A stretch of 64,000 nt of DNA from Bacteroidetes bacterium GWA2_40_15 (GTDB taxonomy: Bacteria; Bacteroidota; Bacteroidia; Bacteroidales; VadinHA17). Below, piece after piece: positions 24,722-33,067 of this stretch. Position 1 is the stretch's first letter; each line of letters begins with the position of its first letter. The stretch spans positions 1-64,000 of the forward strand of contig MENI01000030.1 of NCBI GenBank assembly GCA_001768195.1, in the 5' to 3' direction. The position numbers and the translations under genes are program-made. The notes beneath the pieces were generated by a model that did not search any database, had not been told where the DNA came from, and saw nothing but the letters and a program-made list of their open reading frames with translations.

Positions 24722-24755
24722 CAAAGTTAATAATTATCGACAATATGCCTGCAAA
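24722..24755 (-). promoter_or_regulatory. promoter of rnpB
   Basis: On the minus strand TAACTTTG (24729 to 24722) is an exact -7 box, with TTTG at 24755-24752, 22 bp upstream, as -33. The predicted start of transcription, about 5 nt after the box, coincides with the RNA 5' end obtained independently from helix P1 (24717). Confidence 0.65.
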
Positions 24756-24817
24756 GAATTATTATAGCTATTTTTGTCAGGTCTCAGAGGAGGCAAGTCA
24801 GAAAGTAAGAAAACAGC

Positions 24818-26074
24818 ATGAATTCCAAGGTATGGGATAAGGAAATATTTCCGGAAGTATTACAAAATAAGGCAATTGACCTGAATGATTTCAGCTATTG
24901 CCTGCCTGAAGAAAGAATTGCACAATACCCTGTAAGCGAAAGAGATATATCTAAATTACTTATAGCAGGAGGTAGTTTTATCGAAGATACTGTATTCCGG
25001 AATATTGATGAGCACATACCATCTGACCACCTTCTTATTTTCAATAACACAATGGTAGTACGTGCAAGAATCCATTTTCAAAAAGATTCAGGTGCATCAG
25101 TTGAAGTTTTCTGCATTGAGCCTATTATCCCGCAGGATTATGAAAGCTCTTTCAATTCTGAAGGAGAGGTAATCTGGAAATGTATCATTGGTAATCTTAA
25201 AAAATGGAAAAAAGGCAAACTTTCAAAGCCTTTCAATTATAAAGGTATTGTTTATAAACTCACTGCTGAAAAACTTAACTCATTGGAAGATGCATATGAG
25301 ATAAGATTTAAATGGAACTGTCAGGATGTTACTTTCATGGATATTCTTGATCTAACGGGCCATATTCCTCTTCCGCCATATATCAGCCGGGATGACAGGG
25401 AGGAAGATACCATCAGGTACCAGACAATCTATGCAAAGATAAAGGGTTCTGTGGCAGCTCCCACGGCTGGACTGCACTTCACAGATCGTGTATTTGAGAA
25501 GCTCCGTAAAAAGGGCGTAAAAATATCCGAGATTACACTTCATGTGGGCGCCGGGACTTTTCTACCAATAAAATCGGGCAATATCGCTGATCATGATATG
25601 CACTGTGAGCATTTCACCGTAACTGCAAAGACAATTGAAACCTTACTGGAGAATACAGGACGAATAATTGCTGTCGGAACAACAACAGTACGCACTATTG
25701 AAAGTCTCTACTGGCTAGGGATAAAACTTTCAGGCAAAGGATATGAAAATCCGGAAGCTCTTTCAATCAGTCAATGGGAAGCATACAGACTTAATCCCTC
25801 CTGCTCACCTGAGACATCGCTTAATGTTATTCTTAATTTCATGAATTTACATAATTGTTCGTGTCTGAATGTTTCGACTAAGATAATGATAGTACCCGGC
25901 TACGAATTCAGAATGACCAACGGCATTATTACTAATTTTCATCAGCCCGGGAGTACTCTGCTGCTGCTGGTATCAGCCTGGACAGGGAGCAGGTGGAAAG
26001 AGATTTACAATTATGCCATGAAGAACAACTTCAGATTTTTAAGTTATGGAGACTGTTCACTGTTATTAAGGTAA
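24818..26074 (+). CDS. queA: S-adenosylmethionine:tRNA ribosyltransferase-isomerase
   Basis: Makes epoxyqueuosine on tRNA by transferring the ribose part of SAM. It has 418 residues, the longer form common in Bacteroidota. Motifs are LPEERIAQYP near the start, LLIFNNTMVVRARI, GHIPLPPYISRDD with RYQTIYA, the signature SVAAPTAGLHFT, ITLHVGAGTFLPI, and TNFHQPGSTLLLLVSA at the end. The ATG at 24818 gives some 20 residues before the family core; a later start is possible. It is divergent from rnpB. Confidence 0.95.
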   Translation: MNSKVWDKEIFPEVLQNKAIDLNDFSYCLPEERIAQYPVSERDISKLLIAGGSFIEDTVFRNIDEHIPSDHLLIFNNTMVVRARIHFQKDSGASVEVFCIEPIIPQDYESSFNSEGEVIWKCIIGNLKKWKKGKLSKPFNYKGIVYKLTAEKLNSLEDAYEIRFKWNCQDVTFMDILDLTGHIPLPPYISRDDREEDTIRYQTIYAKIKGSVAAPTAGLHFTDRVFEKLRKKGVKISEITLHVGAGTFLPIKSGNIADHDMHCEHFTVTAKTIETLLENTGRIIAVGTTTVRTIESLYWLGIKLSGKGYENPEALSISQWEAYRLNPSCSPETSLNVILNFMNLHNCSCLNVSTKIMIVPGYEFRMTNGIITNFHQPGSTLLLLVSAWTGSRWKEIYNYAMKNNFRFLSYGDCSLLLR

Positions 26075-26164
26075 TGAAAATCATGATAAAGGATCAGAAT
26101 AAGTCGCAGATATTCTTTGATAATAAACTGAATTTTTGTTTATTTGACAGCAAATTTGTTAATT

Positions 26165-26398
26165 ATGAATGAGAACAAAATAATGCAGCAGATATCAGCC
26201 ATTTTTTCTGTTTTTATGGTAATATTCTATATCGGAGTAGGCAGTTATTTAATTTTCTATTTTGATGAGGCTTATCTTGATAAACCCATAAGAGTAATTA
26301 TTGGCTCAACATTTATCTTTTATGGCCTCTACAGGGCTTTCAAAGCATACGTACAGATTAACAAACTCTTTTTTTCAAAAGATCAGGATGAAGATTGA
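26165..26398 (+). CDS. small two-helix membrane protein
   Basis: A 77-residue protein with two hydrophobic segments (ISAIFSVFMVIFYIGVGSYLI and IRVIIGSTFIFYGLYRAF) joined by a short acidic loop (FDEAYLDKP). The C-terminus is charged (KDQDED). I do not recognise a named family. The ATG at 26165 is chosen over one 7 codons upstream. It precedes the PstS-like lipoprotein gene on the same strand. Confidence 0.65.
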   Translation: MNENKIMQQISAIFSVFMVIFYIGVGSYLIFYFDEAYLDKPIRVIIGSTFIFYGLYRAFKAYVQINKLFFSKDQDED

Positions 26399-26552
26399 AT
26401 CTCATTTAATTATATACTTTTTGTAGCATAATTGGCATGTACTTTGCAATATATTACACATGTATGCATTGAACATGAAAAAATTTAAGATTATGGATAA
26501 AGTATTATTAATTCTGATTTTTATTATTATAATTGCGAGCCAATTTAAAAGA

Positions 26553-27524
26553 ATGTCAAAAGCATATCTTATCAGAACAATGGTTTCCGGGACAATTTCA
26601 AGGATGGTCCTACTCATTGCAGGAATTGCATTGTTGAGCGCCTGCGCCAATCAAGGCACAAAAGTCCTGGATGAAACCCCGACAAGAGGAAATATTAAGA
26701 TAACAGTAGATGAGTCTTTTCAACCCCTTCTTGATACGGAGATATTTACATTTACACATTTATATACAAATGCAAATGTAACACCTCAGTATAAGCCTGA
26801 ATATGATGTGATAAATGATTTCATGGATGATTCAGTAAAAGTAATAGTTAGCAGTAAGAAACTGTCTGATTATCAGATTCAATATCTTCGTGAATCCCAG
26901 ACAATTGCAAGAACAACCACATTTGCTTATGATGCATTGGCTCTGGTAACGAACAAGGCAAATACTGACACCCTTATTAATTATAATGCAATCAGGGATA
27001 TCTTTCTTGGCAAGATCACAAAATGGAATGGGGTCAATCCAAAATCAAAGCTGGGAGAAATCCAGGTTATTTTTGACAATACGAAATCGGGTAATATCAG
27101 GTACTTTAAGGAGCTTTTTGAAATAAAGGATTCTCTTTCTAAAATTTTTTACGCAGTATACGGTAATCCGGAGGTCATTGATTTTGTAAGCAGGAACAAA
27201 AACGCTCTCGGTATCGTAAGCGTTAACTGGATCAGCGATAAAGATGATTCACTCAGCATGAGTTTTGTAAAGAAGATAAATGTACTTGCAGTATCTCAGC
27301 CTTATTTCAATGATGGAAGCTATTACCGGCCATACCAGGGTTCAATATATGATAAATCATATCCTTTTGTAAGGGAGATTTATCTTATTTCGCGGGAAAC
27401 ATTTGCAGGTCTGGGATCAGGTTTCATCACCTGGGCCTGTGCAGAGCAGGGTCAGAGAATAGTTTTGAAATCAGGGCTTGTACCTGCTACTATGCCAATA
27501 AGGCTGGTACAGATAAAACACTAA
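26553..27524 (+). CDS. PstS-like phosphate-type substrate-binding lipoprotein
   Basis: A 323-residue extracytoplasmic binding protein. The lipobox is ALLSAC (Cys31 from this start). The mature part GNIKITVDESFQPLLDTEIF, then VKVIVSSKKLSDYQ, RDIFLGKITKWNGVNP and PYFNDGSYYRPYQGSIYDK, follows the PBP-like fold of PstS (the phrase IFxGxIxxW is typical). No pstABC lies nearby; instead it adjoins the TPR and ExbB/D/TonB genes. The start is uncertain: the frame is open to 26460 and also has an ATG at 26580 that would give a standard lipoprotein signal. Confidence 0.8.
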   Translation: MSKAYLIRTMVSGTISRMVLLIAGIALLSACANQGTKVLDETPTRGNIKITVDESFQPLLDTEIFTFTHLYTNANVTPQYKPEYDVINDFMDDSVKVIVSSKKLSDYQIQYLRESQTIARTTTFAYDALALVTNKANTDTLINYNAIRDIFLGKITKWNGVNPKSKLGEIQVIFDNTKSGNIRYFKELFEIKDSLSKIFYAVYGNPEVIDFVSRNKNALGIVSVNWISDKDDSLSMSFVKKINVLAVSQPYFNDGSYYRPYQGSIYDKSYPFVREIYLISRETFAGLGSGFITWACAEQGQRIVLKSGLVPATMPIRLVQIKH

Positions 27525-27641
27525 TATGCATAATTTATTATAATTTAAAGTAGAAGAATTTTAAAAATTGAAAATAAATTAAGAGATTTGGATTTTTTAT
27601 CACAGGGGACAAAATTTAACTGAAAATAAATATAAGTAGCT

Positions 27642-29885
27642 ATGAAACCGTTAATTTTAAAACCAGTTTTAGGATTGGCAGTGTTCTTTACAGTGTTAGC
27701 ATCCAACACTAAATCGCAGGATTTAAATTCTGCAATTCAGCTGACAAGGAGTGAACAGTATGACAAAGCAGGGGATATGTTCAAACAGCTGATTGCTAAA
27801 GAACCATCGAACAGCAGTAATTATTTCTATTATGGGGAGAATTTTCTTCTGGATTACTATTCAGATACAATATCCAACTCACTTACTGTTTCAGCTAACC
27901 AGGCCAAGGAAGTTTATCAGAAAGGCGTTGATGCAGGACCAAATGATCCACTTAACTATATCGGACTTGCAAAAGTAGCATTTTACCTGGGAGATGATCA
28001 GAAGGCAATAGAAATGAGGGCAAAAGCCAGGAATTACCTTCTCCCCTACAAGAATATTAAAAAAATTGTGCCTCCAGCGAAAGATTATGCATTTATTCTG
28101 GCAAAGATAGCTGAATCCTATATAAAGGAAGACAAGGTTGATACATCACAAGCGTTGCCGTTAATAAGGGAAGCCATAAAAATTGATAACAAAAACAGGG
28201 ATGTTTATCTTATTGCCGGAGATATATATATTCTCATGAATGATGGTTCCAGAGCTATCTCATATTATAATCTGGCCCAGATGGCTGACCCTCAATCGCC
28301 AACTGCCAACATGAAGATTGGAAATATTTATGTAAAAGGACGAGCTCTGCAGGCTGCCATACCCTACTTTGAACAGGCTATTGAACTCAATGCCAATTAT
28401 GCGCCGGCTTATCGTGAACTGGGACAACTGTACCTTCTTGCTCAGAGATTTGCCCAGTCAAAGGAATACTTTGAAAAGTACCTCGCACTTACAGCAGGGA
28501 ATATACCTGCCAAAGTAAGGTACGTAAACGCTCTCTATTTTGCCAAGGATTATGAAGGTGTTATCTCAAATGTGGAAGACATATTCAAGGTTGATAAATC
28601 AAGAACATACATGAACCGTATTGCCGGTTACTCTGCTTATGAGAAAACTCCGCCGGATTATGATAAAGCCCTTGCCTATATGGAAACTCTTTTTGCAACA
28701 GTTACCCCCGATCGAATAATCCCCAGGGATTATCAATATATGGCAAGAATACTTGTAAAAAAGAACATTAATGCTCCAAAAATTGCTGATGAAGCGATCG
28801 CTCTTAAAGAACAGGTTGAAAAAGATAAGTCAAGACTTGCTACTACAAAAGTTGCAGCAGATAAAGCTAAATTAAATGCAGCTATTGCAAAAAATACAGC
28901 AAAAGCCGATAGTCTTGAAAAGATAACCAGGGCATCAGCTGCTGAAGTTGACAAAGCATATGTGAATTATGGTAAATTACTCGAGTTGAGACCTGATGAC
29001 AGAGCTCTGCTCGGTGAAATTGCAGCTACATATAATTCATTCAGGGATTATTACGGAGTAGCGAAGACCTTATCCAAGATGCTGGGACCACTTCCGGATG
29101 CCAAGGAAGACTTTATGCAGGTTGGCAGGGCGTATTATAATGGTGAAAGATACCAGGGAGCAGATTCTATATTTACCGTAGTAGCAAAGGCAGTTCCTGA
29201 CTATATTCCTGCATATCTGTGGATTGCAAGAACCTATTCAAAACTTGATCCGGATACCAAGCTCGGGCTTGCAAAACCAAAATTTGAAAAGCTGATTGAG
29301 ATTGCTGAAAAGGATTCAACCACCAATGTATCAGAGCTTGCAGAAGCTTTCGGATTTCTCGGTTATTATCATATGATTCATGAGAATTATACCTTATCTA
29401 AGGCCTATTATAACAGGCTGGTTGAATTAGATCCTGATAACAAGGACTTTAGAATAAGGGGTTATAATGGCATCGGTCTTGTCGAACTCCGGCTTGCAGG
29501 TGCTGAAAAGACCAATGAAGGAAGGTTACCTTACATCACCAGGTCGGCTGATGCTTACAACAAGATCCTTGCCATGGAGCCAAATAATGCTTCAGCCAAA
29601 GCTCAGCTGAACTACCTTAAAGAGTTTGAAGCTTCAGTAAAAAAAGGCATCAATCCCAATGAAATTAAAGGTGTTATAAAAGATGCTGCATCCGGATCGC
29701 CTGTTGCCTATGCCTCAATAAGGGTAAAGGATACTGCTGCTGAAAATATGACAAACACAAAAGGAGAATATAAATTCGAAATCCCACAGAGCTCAGAAGT
29801 ACTGATAATCAGCGCGAAGGGCTATGTTACCCAGGAGATCCCCATTACCAAGTCAAGAGTTTATAATGTATCTCTTTCAAAATAA
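27642..29885 (+). CDS. secreted TPR protein with C-terminal carboxypeptidase-regulatory-like domain
   Basis: A 747-residue protein with a signal peptide (MKPLILKPVLGLAVFFTVLA, cleavage near SQD). The body is a series of tetratricopeptide repeats, for example EQYDKAGDMFKQLIAKEPSN, AIPYFEQAIELNANYAPAYR and LSKAYYNRLVELDPDNKDF. Near residues 390-440 is an Ala/Lys-rich helical insert. From about residue 665 a beta-sandwich of the carboxypeptidase D regulatory type follows (IKGVIKDAASGSPVAYASIR, TNTKGEYKFEIP). It lies upstream of exbB, though exbB has its own promoter. It probably acts as a periplasmic scaffold. Confidence 0.85.
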   Translation: MKPLILKPVLGLAVFFTVLASNTKSQDLNSAIQLTRSEQYDKAGDMFKQLIAKEPSNSSNYFYYGENFLLDYYSDTISNSLTVSANQAKEVYQKGVDAGPNDPLNYIGLAKVAFYLGDDQKAIEMRAKARNYLLPYKNIKKIVPPAKDYAFILAKIAESYIKEDKVDTSQALPLIREAIKIDNKNRDVYLIAGDIYILMNDGSRAISYYNLAQMADPQSPTANMKIGNIYVKGRALQAAIPYFEQAIELNANYAPAYRELGQLYLLAQRFAQSKEYFEKYLALTAGNIPAKVRYVNALYFAKDYEGVISNVEDIFKVDKSRTYMNRIAGYSAYEKTPPDYDKALAYMETLFATVTPDRIIPRDYQYMARILVKKNINAPKIADEAIALKEQVEKDKSRLATTKVAADKAKLNAAIAKNTAKADSLEKITRASAAEVDKAYVNYGKLLELRPDDRALLGEIAATYNSFRDYYGVAKTLSKMLGPLPDAKEDFMQVGRAYYNGERYQGADSIFTVVAKAVPDYIPAYLWIARTYSKLDPDTKLGLAKPKFEKLIEIAEKDSTTNVSELAEAFGFLGYYHMIHENYTLSKAYYNRLVELDPDNKDFRIRGYNGIGLVELRLAGAEKTNEGRLPYITRSADAYNKILAMEPNNASAKAQLNYLKEFEASVKKGINPNEIKGVIKDAASGSPVAYASIRVKDTAAENMTNTKGEYKFEIPQSSEVLIISAKGYVTQEIPITKSRVYNVSLSK

Positions 29886-29897
29886 TCACAGTTTTTC

Positions 29898-29929
29898 TTG
29901 TAAATAAGAAATACGAAAATGTATATTTG
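29898..29929 (+). promoter_or_regulatory. promoter of exbB-exbD-exbD-tonB
   Basis: TTG at 29898-29900 is followed after 21 bp by TATATTTG at 29922-29929, an exact match to the Bacteroidota -33/-7 arrangement. It lies in the 84-bp spacer between the TPR gene and exbB and would give a leader of about 35 nt. Confidence 0.6.
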
Positions 29930-29969
29930 CAAAATTGTTAAATCTTAAACCTAAATAAATCGATAAAAA

Positions 29970-30788
29970 ATGAGTAAACAAGGAAGTGCGTTCAAAGATG
30001 TGTTGCAGAATTTATTTGCAGCAAGTGCTATTTTAATAGCTTTCGTGGTATCCTATTTATTGTTCGTCAATGTAATGGGTAACCCGGTTAATTTCGAAGG
30101 TGGTAATCCTGAAGGCCATGCCATGCAGGGTAACTATCTGGGTATTATTTACAAAGGAGGTTACATCGTTCCGGTCCTGATGACCTGCGTTCTTGTACTT
30201 ATCATTTTTGTTTTTGAAAGGATAATCACTCTATCGAGGGCAAAAGGAAAAGGCAGGTTGAATACATTTGTACGTCAGCTTCAGGCTCTTCTTGCAGAAG
30301 ACAAGATTGAAGAAGCCCTGGAAGCATGTGACAAACAAAGAGGATCACTTGCAAATGTTATGAAAGCCGGACTCTCCCGTTACCGTGACTTTCAGAAAGA
30401 CAAAGAACTGGAAAAAGACCAGAAAATACTTTCTATTCAGAAATCATTCGAAGAAGCTACAGCACTGGAGCTTCCGATGCTTTCGAAGAACATGGTTATT
30501 TTCTCAACCCTTGCATCAGTATCTGTGTTGATCGGTCTTATCGGTACAGTTCTCGGTATGATCCGCGCTTTTGCCGCTCTTGCTCAATCCGGCGCTCCTG
30601 ATGCTCTCGCACTTTCACAGGGGATCTCTGAAGCACTTGTAAATACTGCATTTGGTATCACAGGATCTACACTTTCTATCCTTGCATTCAACTATTTTTC
30701 AACAACCATTGATGACTATACATTCAAAATTGATGAAGCAGGATTCAGCCTGACACAGAATTTTGCTGCGTCACTAAGAAACAATTAG
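29970..30788 (+). CDS. exbB: MotA/TolQ/ExbB proton channel protein
   Basis: Inner-membrane proton channel that drives TonB. It has 272 residues and three membrane helices: residues about 16-35, 55-75 (PVLMTCVLVLIIFVFERIIT) and a long pair near 175-235. The conserved MotA/ExbB block is visible (STLASVSVLIGLIGTVLGMI, then GISEALVNTAFGI). The cytoplasmic loop between helices 1 and 2 is charged (LLAEDKIEEALEACDKQRGS). It is the first gene of the exbB-exbD-exbD-tonB operon. Confidence 0.93.
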   Translation: MSKQGSAFKDVLQNLFAASAILIAFVVSYLLFVNVMGNPVNFEGGNPEGHAMQGNYLGIIYKGGYIVPVLMTCVLVLIIFVFERIITLSRAKGKGRLNTFVRQLQALLAEDKIEEALEACDKQRGSLANVMKAGLSRYRDFQKDKELEKDQKILSIQKSFEEATALELPMLSKNMVIFSTLASVSVLIGLIGTVLGMIRAFAALAQSGAPDALALSQGISEALVNTAFGITGSTLSILAFNYFSTTIDDYTFKIDEAGFSLTQNFAASLRNN

Positions 30789-30833
30789 TTCTGAATTTAT
30801 CTTTTGGTCAATAATTTAAAATTAAAAGCTACA

Positions 30834-31472
30834 ATGCCAAAGATTAAATTACCAACAAAGTCGCCACATATCGACATGACGCCAATGGTTGATACTTTCG
30901 CTGTGATATTGATATTCCTTTTATTAACTTCACAAATGAGGTCACCTGAACCGGCTGATGTTGATACACCCTTTTCAATATCAGAGAAACCTACGCCTGA
31001 TTTCAATATGATGACTTTCCTTCTTGCACCTGACGGAAAAGTCTTCATGAATTTCGATAACGGACCTGATACTCTGCTCAAATTCAGACCAAAAGTGCTG
31101 AATGAAATGGGGATTAGATACGGAATTGAATTCACTGAAAAACAATTAAGGGAATTTGAGAAATTTCCCTCTTCAGTTGGAGTACCTATTTTACAGATGA
31201 AAGAATTCCTGGATTCGGAGGATGCTGCAATACGAAAAACATTCCAGACAGGTATCCCGATGGATTCAACCGATAATCAGTTGTCATTCTGGATCCTTTA
31301 TGCCCGACAGGTAAACCCGAATATACAGGCCTGCATCAAGGGTGATTCCAAAACAGCCTTCGAAACGGTGGAAAAGGTACTTGACGTACTTCAGGAAAAG
31401 AATGTTAAAAGGTTTAATCTGATTACCAACCTCGAAGCAGCAAAAATTAACCTGGAAGAAATACAACAGTGA
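30834..31472 (+). CDS. exbD: ExbD/TolR-family protein, first copy
   Basis: A 212-residue bitopic protein. It starts MPKIKLPTKSPHIDMTPMVD, with the family pattern in which an Asp just inside the single membrane helix (VDTFAVILIFLLLTSQ) takes part in proton movement. The periplasmic part is longer than in E. coli ExbD and lacks the simple ferredoxin-like tail. I chose the ATG at 30834; the frame is open to a TTG 30 bp earlier. It follows exbB by 45 bp and ends 1 bp before the second copy. Confidence 0.9.
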   Translation: MPKIKLPTKSPHIDMTPMVDTFAVILIFLLLTSQMRSPEPADVDTPFSISEKPTPDFNMMTFLLAPDGKVFMNFDNGPDTLLKFRPKVLNEMGIRYGIEFTEKQLREFEKFPSSVGVPILQMKEFLDSEDAAIRKTFQTGIPMDSTDNQLSFWILYARQVNPNIQACIKGDSKTAFETVEKVLDVLQEKNVKRFNLITNLEAAKINLEEIQQ

Positions 31473-31473
31473 T

Positions 31474-32139
31474 ATGGCAGAAATAATTCAAGAGGAAAAA
31501 GGCGGAGGAGGAAAGAAAAGGGCGAAGAAGCTCCTCCCACATATGGACATGACTCCTATGGTGGACCTGATGATGTTATTAATAACTTTTTTTATGCTCA
31601 CAACTTCTTTGAGCAAAGCTAAGGTTATGGAAATTACCCTTCCGGATAAGATTACAGATCCAAACCAGGAAGCACCTAAAATATCAGCCAGCCGTACCCT
31701 GAATATAATCCTCGGACCCAATGATAAGCTATACTGGTATCCCGGTGCTGTAAAACCTGAGGATTTCAATAATCTTCCTCCGCTTATGGAGACAGATTAC
31801 GGAGCAGATGGAATACGCAGGATGCTTCTCGAGCGGAACAGGTCTCTTGCAAAAAAGATTGATGATTTCAATATGGACGTCATTTCCGGCAAGATTAAGA
31901 TTTCCCAGGATTCAGTTCAGGGTGCTATCAGACTACTTAAGAGGGTTGATGATACCGGACCAATTGTGCTTGTAAAAGCTTACAAGAATGCTAACTACGG
32001 GAACTTTGTGGATATTTTAGATGAGATGAATATCACAGGAATAGCCCGTTATACTTTTATGAAGATCGCATGGTATGAAGAAAGTATGGTGGAAACCGCA
32101 GCAGGTATCACATCAACTGCGAAAGCTTCAGCTAATTAA
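31474..32139 (+). CDS. exbD: ExbD/TolR-family protein, second copy
   Basis: A 221-residue paralogue with a basic cytoplasmic end (GGGGKKRAKKLLPHMDMTPM) and the helix VDLMMLLITFFMLTTSLS carrying the conserved Asp. The periplasmic domain includes SRTLNIILGPNDKLYWYPG and the closing PIVLVKAYKNANYGNFVDIL, which is typical of ExbD (the last strand-helix unit). Two unequal ExbD proteins in a row are normal for Bacteroidota TonB clusters. Confidence 0.92.
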   Translation: MAEIIQEEKGGGGKKRAKKLLPHMDMTPMVDLMMLLITFFMLTTSLSKAKVMEITLPDKITDPNQEAPKISASRTLNIILGPNDKLYWYPGAVKPEDFNNLPPLMETDYGADGIRRMLLERNRSLAKKIDDFNMDVISGKIKISQDSVQGAIRLLKRVDDTGPIVLVKAYKNANYGNFVDILDEMNITGIARYTFMKIAWYEESMVETAAGITSTAKASAN

Positions 32140-32157
32140 ACCGTAAACCTTAAGAAT

Positions 32158-32934
32158 ATGGCAACAGAAAAAATTAAAGCACCTGCATTCGATGACATAG
32201 TCTTCGAATCAAGGAATAAGGAATACGGAGCTTACCGACTGCGTAAGAGATATAATCGAAATGTAGCAATATCTATCCTTGTAGGTACTATTATTATTGC
32301 ATCAGCAATCATTACTCCTTACCTTAGTGCAAAAGCTGCTGATAATGCAGCTAAGCGTGCGGAAAGACAAGTGGAAATCAAGATGGAGAACCTGGACCAG
32401 CCAAACGAGACTGTTGCTCCTCCTCCACCTCCTCCTCCTCCTCCGGCAGACGTTATACAACAAGCTAAATATGTTCCTCCTGTAGTTGTCGACTCTGTCA
32501 AGCCTGAAGAAGACATTCAGCTGATGACAGCAGATGAAGCTCAGATTGAGGTTAAGGATCAGGTAGTTGAACTTGTTGCAGAAGTAAGAGAAGAGGTGCA
32601 GGAAGAAGATCCTGAAGCAACTCCATTTGTTGTGGTAGAAGAGATGCCGATGTTCCCGGGTGGTGATGCTGAACTTCTCAAGTATATTGGCGAACACACC
32701 CAGTATCCTGAAATTGCAAAGGAAAACAACATTCAGGGAAGGGTTATCGTCAGATTCTGTGTTACTTCCAAAGGAGGTGTGAGCCAAGTAAGCATCCTTA
32801 AGAGTGTTGACGCGGAACTCGATAAGGAAGCTATAAGGGTTGTGAACTCACTACCGGCATTCAAACCCGGAAAACAGGGTGGAAAACCTGTACCTGTGTG
32901 GTACATGGTGCCGATTACTTTCACACTTAAGTAA
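32158..32934 (+). CDS. tonB: TonB energy transducer
   Basis: A 258-residue protein spanning the periplasm. The cytoplasmic start (DIVFESRNKEYGAYRLRKRY) is the usual Bacteroidota TonB N-terminus. One membrane helix follows (VAISILVGTIIIASAIITPY). A proline stretch (nine prolines near residue 90) and an acidic Glu/Val-rich linker lead to the C-terminal TonB domain, which begins MPMFPGGDAELLKYI and contains GRVIVRFCVTSKGGVS and LPAFKPGKQGGKPVPVW. It is the last gene of the operon and is followed by a strong terminator. Confidence 0.95.
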   Translation: MATEKIKAPAFDDIVFESRNKEYGAYRLRKRYNRNVAISILVGTIIIASAIITPYLSAKAADNAAKRAERQVEIKMENLDQPNETVAPPPPPPPPPADVIQQAKYVPPVVVDSVKPEEDIQLMTADEAQIEVKDQVVELVAEVREEVQEEDPEATPFVVVEEMPMFPGGDAELLKYIGEHTQYPEIAKENNIQGRVIVRFCVTSKGGVSQVSILKSVDAELDKEAIRVVNSLPAFKPGKQGGKPVPVWYMVPITFTLK

Positions 32935-32953
32935 AATCGTTTCAGATAATTAT

Positions 32954-32985
32954 AAAAAGGCCGGGTAGAATGATCCGGCCTTTTT
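32954..32985 (+). terminator. Rho-independent terminator after tonB
   Basis: AAAAAGGCCGG at 32954-32964 pairs with CCGGCCTTTTT at 32975-32985 around a ten-base loop. It works on the plus strand, 20 bp after the tonB stop, and is nearly symmetrical. Confidence 0.9.
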
Positions 32986-32992
32986 GTTTATT

Positions 32993-33066
32993 AAATCTGC
33001 GAGATCAGCGGGAAATTAAATAAAAATATTTCTCCCGCAGATTACGCTGATTGGCGCAGATAATTT
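32993..33066. repeat. ATCTGCG/ATCAGCG inverted repeat
   Basis: The left arm (32993-33015) contains ATCTGCG, ATCAGCG and GGGAAA in order. The right arm (33029-33066), read in reverse complement, contains ATCTGCG, AATCAGCG, ATCTGCGGGA. The arms are imperfect and separated by an AT-rich loop. It lies between convergent genes and almost touches the threonine aldolase-like gene's stop. It looks like a non-autonomous palindromic element of a kind frequent in Bacteroidales spacers. Confidence 0.6.
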
Positions 33067-33067
33067 G

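Noticed and set aside
24285-24840. Plus-strand reading frames of 107-123 codons across 24285-24840
   Set aside because: They lie antisense to RNase P RNA, whose conserved blocks and P1 helix explain the sequence.
26553-27524. Part of a complete phosphate ABC importer
   Set aside because: No pstA, pstB, pstC or phoU gene lies nearby; the neighbours are TPR and TonB-system genes.
32297-32787. Reading frames overlapping tonB on both strands
   Set aside because: They are shadows of the proline-rich and Glu/Val-rich coding region of tonB.
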